The translations under genes were made by a program, and so were the position numbers. The notes under the pieces are model-generated. The model searched no databases and was not told where the DNA came from. It saw only the letters and a list, made by a program, of their open reading frames with translations. A stretch of 64,000 nt of DNA from Tubiluchus corallicola (lineage: Eukaryota; Priapulida; Priapulimorpha; Priapulimorphida; Tubiluchidae), in contig JAQGDQ010001007.1 in assembly GCA_030141605.1 (NCBI GenBank), positions 1 to 64,000 of the forward strand. Direction: 5' to 3'. This document shows positions 57,001 to 64,000 of the stretch, in pieces. Positions within the stretch are counted from its first letter, which is position 1; each line of letters opens with the position of its first letter.

Positions 57001-59989
57001 TTAACACAATTAATACTGAAAAAGCGGTTTTGATAGTTAAATAATAGATTAAAATCTCGGTTAGCGGCGGGCGAGCCCAACTATTGATGACATCACAAAC
57101 GAATATAATTTTTAACAGCAAAAATATTCCTCGAGCGTGTTGCACGTGTTTGTGAAATTGAAGTACGGTGCAACTATAACATATTCATGGTGTTGTAATA
57201 AAACTGAGAGGTACAGACTGTTTTTTGTGCAACGCGTTTTCGAGACGCAGGCGCTAGTGCTCGTCTAACTAGAGACTGGCGAAATGCATGTAACTAGTTT
57301 CGCGAACACGAAATTGCGTTTCTGCGGCAATAATTCTTGAAAATTCTGGAAAAACAGTATGTCTCCTTTTAACATTTTAAAGAGTAGGTTATTTTGACTT
57401 ACACTTTAAGATTGGGTCCAGTTTTGCTTTAAAAGAATTGACGGAAGCCGTGTGAGTAATATCCATGTTTACAAATGTAATTTTGTACATCTTATATGTA
57501 AACAAAATGTACATGCGTGAGTACGTACGTGTACGCATGCGTCTGTGCGAGTAACCCAGTGCTTCGTAATCCTTTTATTTCTGCTTGATTCCTACTGGTA
57601 GAACTGAATTACAAACGTTTTAATTTTTATAATTTCTAGTTTGTTGCAGATAATCTAATTATATCTCTTTTGTTCTGGCATGATCTTACGCTGCCATCAA
57701 GGACGGCCAGTAATAGGATTAAGCGCAGATATTAAATATATGCTAATTTTTCAAATATTATCTATTTAATTAATTTTTCATAAAATTAATATTGCTGAAT
57801 TAATTACATACAAGTTAGAAAAACACTGTTATAAATTACCTAATGTTAGTAACTGAATCGCTATGTTAAGCAAGAACCGCAAATATGTAAGCACATCCGC
57901 GCTGCCATAAGCACTGGTATGTTACTGGATCGATTACATGGCTCCAGCTTATATAGGCATCCCGCAATGCTGCTGACCAATGGCTAGTCAATGCTGATGA
58001 CGGATGACGTTACAGTGATTGATAGATAACGGTCACTGTGGGCAGTTGGCGTCATGACTGCCAGTTAACGGTAACTGTAATGCAAGCAGCCAATCAGTGT
58101 TAAGTTAACTGTTGTCAAATAAGTGTTCTAAGAATAGTTGCTGACCATTGACTAGCAAGTCAGCAGAAGACAATATTAAGAATAGAATTGATGTTAGATG
58201 TAAAAATAGAGTTTCTAATAATAGCACAGAAAAGCGTGTATAAGCAGTGTCAGAACGCTGTAGAGATACTCATCATTCGGTTTTATGACTTGTGCTTTAC
58301 TCATGTGTATTTGCTCTCGCTTTAGTTGTCACTCCTTTATGTTAATATTATGAATGTTTTGTACTTCAATAAACTATACGATTACACTTTCTCTACGAGT
58401 TCACCGTTTCTACACTTTAAGGTAAAGATTACAAAAGATCACAATAACGGAACAGAGAATTGAACGTTATTATTAGACCATAACTACTCTGGGTGACAAT
58501 AAAGGTGTTTTAATATGCTAATTTCACGCAAAGGAGTGCTGTACTGAAGAGAAAACCTCGGTAAATCGCGCAGTGGGCATAACTACAGGCAAAAGGTTGT
58601 TCTAATAAGGAGATAACCGTGTACAAGCTGCATAATATTGGTAGTCAAAATATGGTAATGATATGTTAGTCAAATTTGTTATTTGAATGCGGCTTAGTTG
58701 GCTCAGACAAAAGGAAAGCTTTAGTATATAAAATACCAATATTCGATATAAATCAAATTATTTGCTTTCATGATGCGGAAGTTTTTAAACTATTATTAAC
58801 TTATTAAAATATGAATTTTTAGTTAGTCTTACGTAAAATATTGCACATTAATTACATAGGCTTAACTCTCAAGCTGTCTAGAAAATCCAATAATCATCCA
58901 TTTGCGCGTACATTATAATTTTATTTTTTCAATGTGGTATACTGCGACATGTCCTGTAAGCGTGACAGTTTCTAAAATTCATTTATTGAAAACTGCAGGG
59001 CCTAAATCGTTGTATACATATGACATTGTGAATTTAATTTATTCGTGTATAGATAGCTGCCGTTTGAAAGTAGTAATGGCTAACTAACTTTATCCTACAA
59101 ATAGAGGGCTGCGCCTACATACATTACATTATAATCTGCATTTGATATCTAAATAAATAAACTGTCGATGCACTTAAACCATAAAATTCAAGTTGTAGTT
59201 ATACTTTAAATTTCTCTTCAAAGTATATAACATTACAGTGTTATACTCTTGGCAACACTGCTGTGTTGACTAAGGGCTGAAAGCGTTTTGGTGATTACTG
59301 CTTGACAACACATTACGTAACTCATTGTTAAAAAAACTGGTAGAAGTAACCAAATCAACACAAGATTTATGAAGCAAACATGCGAGAGACAAAACTGACA
59401 GCCAGAAACCCAGTAACTATGAGCCATATACTAAAGGTAAATATTTTAAATATAGAAGTAACAGGTAGATACAACCGGATCAGTAGATGGCAATCACGAT
59501 CATGATTCATTATATACTGCTCCTACTTGGTAAGTATTGTTGTTTAAGACGTATACACACGAAATGGAATAGGTTATGCGAACGACAGTAAATGTGAATC
59601 ATGTGGCGACGGAATCCGGAAAAACAACCTGTGAGGTAAGACAGCCACGAAACGAATGAGATAAACATGGAGAAGACGAAAATGTAGTGAACTGGACAGG
59701 GTAGGAAGTGACATTGCATCCATGGATACCAGATTTGCCATTTGTGTTTGTAATGGCCGCAAGTGTTGCAACAAAATTGGGAACCTAAATCCAGTAAATT
59801 GGGAATAGAATTTAGTAATGGCCGCGAGGAAATGCGACTTATACTTAGTAATAACTTAGCAGGAACAGACTTACTTTCAACGTTTGTTAACATCATCTCT
59901 TGTGTTGTCGTTCCACACACCCATTCTTTGCAGCATGCGCCCTCTACACTCACCAGTCGAAGATTCCCACAACTGCTACTTGATGGCTT
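50775..59989 (-). CDS. CCN-like: CCN-family matricellular protein (CYR61/CTGF/NOV type), 3' part
   Basis: Three exons of a secreted matricellular protein were found by splice-bounded reading: 59989-59875 (end of VWC), 53348-53167 (TSP1) and 51038-50775 (CT cystine knot, stop at 50775). Phases agree (0, 1, 0) and the parts total 187 codons including the stop. VWC end: VEGACCKEWVC. TSP1: RDWTPCSTTCGIG and CKVRPCE, the CCN-specific form. CT: GNCTSLKTHHLHYC, CRGCDSRKCC and KCRCERV. The expected signal peptide, IGFBP domain and first half of VWC were not found up to 64000 and are presumed further right. CCN proteins bind integrins, heparan sulfate and growth factors (family knowledge). A LINE fragment lies upstream within the presumed intron. 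Confidence 0.9.
53167..53348 (-). CDS. CCN-like: CCN gene, TSP1 exon
   Basis: 60 codons between a phase-1 acceptor (TTTATTTTGCAG) and a phase-0 donor (GTAATA). Reads ETCAVYVRDWTPCSTTCGIG, then SVRVSNQNPDCR and LCKVRPCE. The NQNPDCR block matches the NDNPECR of CTGF-type proteins. Confidence 0.92.
56093..56125. repeat. Perfect 15-bp hairpin
   Basis: TGCCAAATGAGTGAA, loop AAG, then the exact reverse complement TTCACTCATTTGGCA. Too short for a microRNA precursor; no function known. Confidence 0.9.
56936..56990. repeat. Second copy of the dispersed repeat
   Basis: Partner of 7302-7352: GATGATTTTTCATATGCTA, then TCCCATTTTCAAGTACGGTA, in the same orientation. Confidence 0.6.
57900..58460 (+). mobile_element. 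LTR-like sequence (tentative)
   Basis: A TATA-like GTGTATAAGCAGTGTCAG near 58233 is followed about 130 bases on by CAATAAACTATAC (58369), the spacing of promoter and poly(A) signal in an LTR. The ends and a target duplication could not be fixed. Confidence 0.25.
59875..59989 (-). CDS. CCN-like: CCN gene, exon with the end of VWC
   Basis: 115 nt, phase 0 to phase 1, acceptor TTATATTTCAG. Encodes KPSSSSCGNLRLVSVEGACC, then KEWVC and a 13-residue linker. In vertebrate CCN genes one exon covers the whole VWC domain; here an intron cuts it in two. Confidence 0.85.
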
Positions 59990-60639
59990 CTGAAATATAA
60001 TTAACAGATTGAGCTGTTCAGTTCCCATCTCTATAAAGCTTAGCAAATTTAATTTTGCTAATAATCCATCGCTTTTGCGAGTTATTCTTGTTATTCTTAA
60101 TTAAGTGCCACGTACCTTTTCAGCAAATTTGCTCCCTATAATAGCCAAATGACAATTTTAGTAGTTAATTTCTTCTTGTTAACCACAAAGAGCTGGGGCG
60201 AAAATATGCAAACTGGACCAGACTGCGCTAATTTAAAACTGCATGGCTCGTCCAGTCCATTCCAGTCCAGTCACCTTCAACACTTCGTGAAAGACCGCAC
60301 AACATTGCGAATGCTGAGGTGGTGGTGCTCTCAGGCTACAGATGCTGACAAGTTGACAAACACCGAGCCTGAGTATGTGGGCACCGAGAAACGTCCAGTA
60401 CGTAGCACCACTTTTTAAGATTACTTCGTGCCCTTCGTTATAATGTATTTATTAACGGCTCGGACAAGTCTACAATATATTAAGCCTCACACTTAACTTA
60501 AACAGTTATATTAATTTATTCCAAAATAAAAATAAGTCATTTTAAAATACCTACTTAAATAGAGTCTGTATAATGTGTACGATAAACTCAATACACATTT
60601 GCAGTACATAGTAATAATTTATCGTTTATACTTCATTAG

Positions 60640-62620
60640 CACTTTTTGATGTCCAAACTGCACCTTTTCACATAGCTTACGCCTTCGACGATGCAGATGA
60701 CATCTATTGGGTGCATGAATGTGTACTTAACGGATATTATAAATGAACACGCGCCTAAAAAGTCATAAACCTATAAAGAAAACCCCTTATATAAATTCGG
60801 AATTAATATATTATAAGAAAAAGATGGATTTTAATAAATTTAAAAAACGTAAAAATGCTTATAACACGGATGATTACTGCAAGCAGCGAAACTATTTTAC
60901 TAAACTAAGAAAGAAATCCATAAAACAATACTTCTCTGATCGATGTGATAGTGGACAAACCTCAAAAGATTTCTGGCCCACTATCAAGCCTTTTTGTCAA
61001 CCAAATCAAAGCTCAGTGACGATTTTATCACTTTGCAAGAAAATGTCATCATTGTTACTGAGCAAAATAAGGTCTGCAACATTCTAAACGATTATTTCCT
61101 AAATGTTACTAAATCGCTTGAAAATGGTCTAGATATTGAATGGTCTTGCTCAAATATTCCCAGTGTAAATGCGAATTTTAACTTTAGTAGCCTTGTTAGT
61201 GAAAAAGAAATATCGCTAATTATTAGATCTTGATCAAAAAGAAAAGGGACTGGAGTTGATGGTATACCAACTAAGTTATTAAAAGTAACTGATCAAGCCT
61301 TGGCAAACCCATTCGCTAATTTGGTAAACTCAATGCTCACAAAGAGTTACATTCCTAACAAGCACAAGCAGGCGAGACTAAAACCACTGCATAAGAAAAA
61401 TTGTCCTCTCGACAAAAATAATTACAGGCCTGTCAGCACTTTGCCAGCTATTTCGAAAGTTTTTGAGCGAGTATTAAATGACCAATTAGCATAATATTTC
61501 AATGACATTTTTCACGCCTTTTTTTGGTGCTTTCAGAAAAAACACAACTATCAAACAAAACTGTCAAACTTAGTTGAATTTTGTAAAAAGGCTTTAGATG
61601 AATAGAAATTTTGTGCTTCAGTACTAATGGACTGAACAAAAGCTTTTGACTGTGTACCATGCTCATTACTGTTACATAAATTGAAAATTTATGGAGTCTC
61701 ACATAAAGCTCTTAGCTTAATTGGTAGTTACTTGTGTGACCGATCTCAGTGTGTTAAACTAAGTTCAGTCTCTAGTGAATGGGGACATACAAACAAAGGT
61801 GTCCCACAGGGATCTATATCGAGTTTTTATTATTTAATGTCTTTGTGCTGATGATAACACATTGTCTTGTATATCCGAAAATTTCGTACATTGTATATTG
61901 AAAACCTTGTACACAATTTTAGTGAAAACTGTTCAAGATTATTAAATTGGTTCACTTGCAATGATATTGAAGCAAATCCCAGTAAATTCCAGGCAATTGG
62001 TTTTGGTGTAAAGACACTTTATAAACTGAAGTCATTAAGTGTTCAAAATATGAAAATTGACTCTACAGATTCAGTCAAAATTCTAGGTGTTAACATTCAT
62101 TTTAATTACAGTTTTAATAAACACATTTCAAACTTTTGCAGGTTTTTTTAAAACGACTGTCAACTTTACTAAATGTAAACTGTAAAATGGCTACTTTCCA
62201 CGCTGTCATATCTTCTAATTTCAACTATTGTCCATTTATTTGGCATTTTTGCGGGATAGCGAAAACACAAAAATTGGAAAAATTACAAGAACGTGCCTCA
62301 CGTTTTGTCTTTAATGATTACTTTAGTGATTATGACACACTGCTGAAAAAAAGCTAACATTAGAGGTGTTTAAAATTCTACATAAACTCTGTCCAGAAAT
62401 CTTATATACCGTGGTTAATCTGAGAGAAGATGACATTTTAAATGTTCCCAGAGTACGCAGAGTACGCATGGAAAAAAGTTTACGATATTCAGCTTCTAAA
62501 ATTTGGAATGAATTGCCAAATAATTTGCGCATAGTCACTAGCTATAGTGATTTCTTGTGGCAAACTAACAAGTGGAGCGGTGACATATGTAGATGCTCAG
62601 CTTGCGCTACCTAATTTGTG
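60640..62620 (+). mobile_element. Degenerate CR1/Jockey-type LINE, 5'-truncated
   Basis: Broken in several frames. Order of recognisable parts: endonuclease-RT linker (60743: KKTPYINSELIYYKKKM, then SKDFWPTIKPF at 60969); RT N-terminal part (NNYRPVSTLPAISKVFERVL near 61416); catalytic region with FDCVPCSLLLHKLKIYGVS near 61647 and NKGVPQGSIS near 61795; DDNT near 61851 (the A/YxDD box, damaged); thumb region (KMATFHAVISSNFNYCPFIW near 62186); and the C-terminal SASKIWNELPNNLR near 62490. Stops and frameshifts show it is inactive. It is inserted opposite to the CCN gene. Confidence 0.85.
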
Positions 62621-64000
62621 TTAATTATTTTTAAGTACTCTGTATCTTCATTTTTTAGTGAATTACTTTTAGTGTTTTCTGATCATTTTCTCTCAGTATA
62701 ATCTTTTCATATTTTCAGAATTAAGTGATGCTCACCTTTTTAAATATTTCTATTATTCATTTTTCGAGACGGTCTTGTTTTTATCCTTGCTTGTATGATT
62801 TTATTTTTGTATTTTGCTTTTTCAGCACCCTATTTTGTTTTTTCATCTTTTGATTTTATTTCCAATATGAGTAACATTGTGCGTCAGTTTTTAATAAAAT
62901 TTTAGCATAGTGCGTTTTAGCCGGTATCAATAGCTTATTTGGCTAATGTTCTTCCAATGTACACCCGACTTTTACAGCAGGGTAAAGTGAGGGTAAAATG
63001 TTTGTGAGGTATAGCAATTTTTCAAAATCCATCAATAAAGAAGTTTTCCATTTCAAAGATGCTTGCACGTGTTGACAGACATAATCGAGTGTTTTCTGTT
63101 GATTATCGTGGGTTAAAACGATGTTGCACTAAAGCAGCACCCCAGAGATTTGCATGTGTTTTTCCGCCAATAACACTGAAACTCCATTCATTTTAAAACA
63201 CGCCAATATAATGGTTTTCAAAAATGGTTTTTACGCGTGCTTAAGGAATTAGTCGCGATTCATGTGTATCACTCGTAAATGTGAACCACAAAGTGCACTT
63301 AAACTCTGCACACGTAAGCGATTTAGCTATAATTCACGTACCGCACTTGCGAGCAAAGTTATGAACGCAAGTTTCGTGCATTTAAGTTCCGCATGCGTAA
63401 GCAATTTATATCTAACTGTACGTAAGTTACGCGTACTTACGGATGTAAGTGCGATTAACGAAACTCAAAACTGTCGTAGAAATGCGCGTAAAGTTACGAG
63501 CCGTAGGATGGTCCGGAGTACTCGTAGTTTGTTTTAGCGACGCAGTTTCATGTTATAACAGTGAAGATAACCTTCTTCCAGTCACATTTGGTTCTTTCCT
63601 GACTAATATTTTGCATATCGCTTCAACAATATGCATCATAATGCTTACCAGGGAAAACTTCCGTCTGTGGCCTTCTCTGAGGCTATTGAACGTAATAGGA
63701 TAAAAGTTAAATCTATTTGTACCGTGTTTGAGGTCCTCAAAGGTGTAGCGTTAAAAAATTAACTCCTAACTCATTTAATTATTGAGGCCCTCAAAATTTA
63801 AGCACAGCAAACTTCATTTTTATTCTACATAGTATTCAAATAGATTTGAAGTGCAAAATTTAGCTATTACGGTATGTAGCCTGTCGTGTTTTTCTTTTCT
63901 TAGTAAACAGGTCGTTTTTGGTGAAAATCCATCAGGGAAATAAAATTTCTTTGCCATTCCCTATTCTGTTAACACTGAGATCTCCCTTTGTGTACAAATT
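62621..64000. other. Right edge, no gene recognised
   Basis: 62621-62910 may be the 3' UTR of the LINE (TTTAATAAAATTTTAG near 62889). 63200-63500 is rich in CGTAAG/CGCAAG-like words with some inverted similarity. No CCN 5' exon was seen on the minus strand. Confidence 0.4.

Larger units (their letters stand above)
53349..59874. other. Large CCN intron
   Basis: About 6.5 kb between the VWC and TSP1 exons. It holds a CAGA/GATA microsatellite (about 53490-53552), an A/G-rich tract (about 56170-56230), a hairpin at 56093-56125, the dispersed repeat at 56936-56990 and an LTR-like stretch at 57900-58460. No nested gene was recognised. Confidence 0.55.

Noticed and set aside
59510-60046. 178-codon reverse frame as a single gene
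   Set aside because: Only 59989-59875 is bounded by splice signals and resembles CCN VWC; the rest is intron read-through.
60149-60418. 89-codon plus frame
   Set aside because: No motif, no exon signals; in the presumed CCN intron.

Overview
This is an intron-rich, AT-rich animal genome window with GT-AG introns, no bacterial features and many degenerate repeats. An NK2.2-class homeobox gene, a SCO-spondin-like gene, a Ly6/uPAR gene and a CCN-family gene together point to an invertebrate metazoan. A marine deuterostome or cnidarian-like genome is my guess; the sequence does not settle the phylum. TTAGGG-type internal repeats, tRNA-derived SINE-like copies, a CR1/Jockey-type LINE and foldback elements fit that picture.

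Layout. 1-1015 is a 61-bp minisatellite. 1310-1690 is a ~200-bp-period repeat carrying exact TGACCTTTGACCT motifs. 3429-4084 is a long foldback element. An NK2.2-type homeobox gene lies on the minus strand (4575-5429); its last codons fall inside a repeat containing YY1-like CCGCCATCTT motifs. From about 7.7 to 40.6 kb on the plus strand is one very large secreted matrix gene. I rebuilt it from 34 exons whose summed length is 9,684 nt, exactly 3,228 codons including the stop. Its order is: Pro/Tyr/Thr repeat array, three F5/8C-type domains, an 18-residue Pro/Gln/Tyr repeat array, one LDL-receptor class A domain, twelve TSP1 repeats interleaved with five TIL modules, VWC, and a C-terminal cystine knot. 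That order is SCO-spondin-like, but the N-terminal start is not found.

44.35-48.05 kb (minus) is a three-exon gene for a GPI-anchored Ly6/uPAR protein with a TATA box. 50.8 to beyond 60 kb (minus) holds the 3' part of a CCN (CYR61/CTGF/NOV) gene: the end of VWC, the TSP1 domain and the CT domain. Its 5' exons are not seen and probably lie beyond the right edge. A broken LINE (about 60.64-62.62 kb, plus) lies inside or upstream of it.

How the genes relate. Three of the four genes encode secreted or cell-surface, cysteine-rich proteins. Two of them, the SCO-spondin-like gene and CCN, independently combine VWC, TSP1 and cystine-knot domains. The homeobox gene is the only transcription factor. 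Apart from proximity, the sequence does not show that they act together. Exon borders come from reading frame, phase and GT/AG signals by eye, so individual junctions may be off by a base or two.
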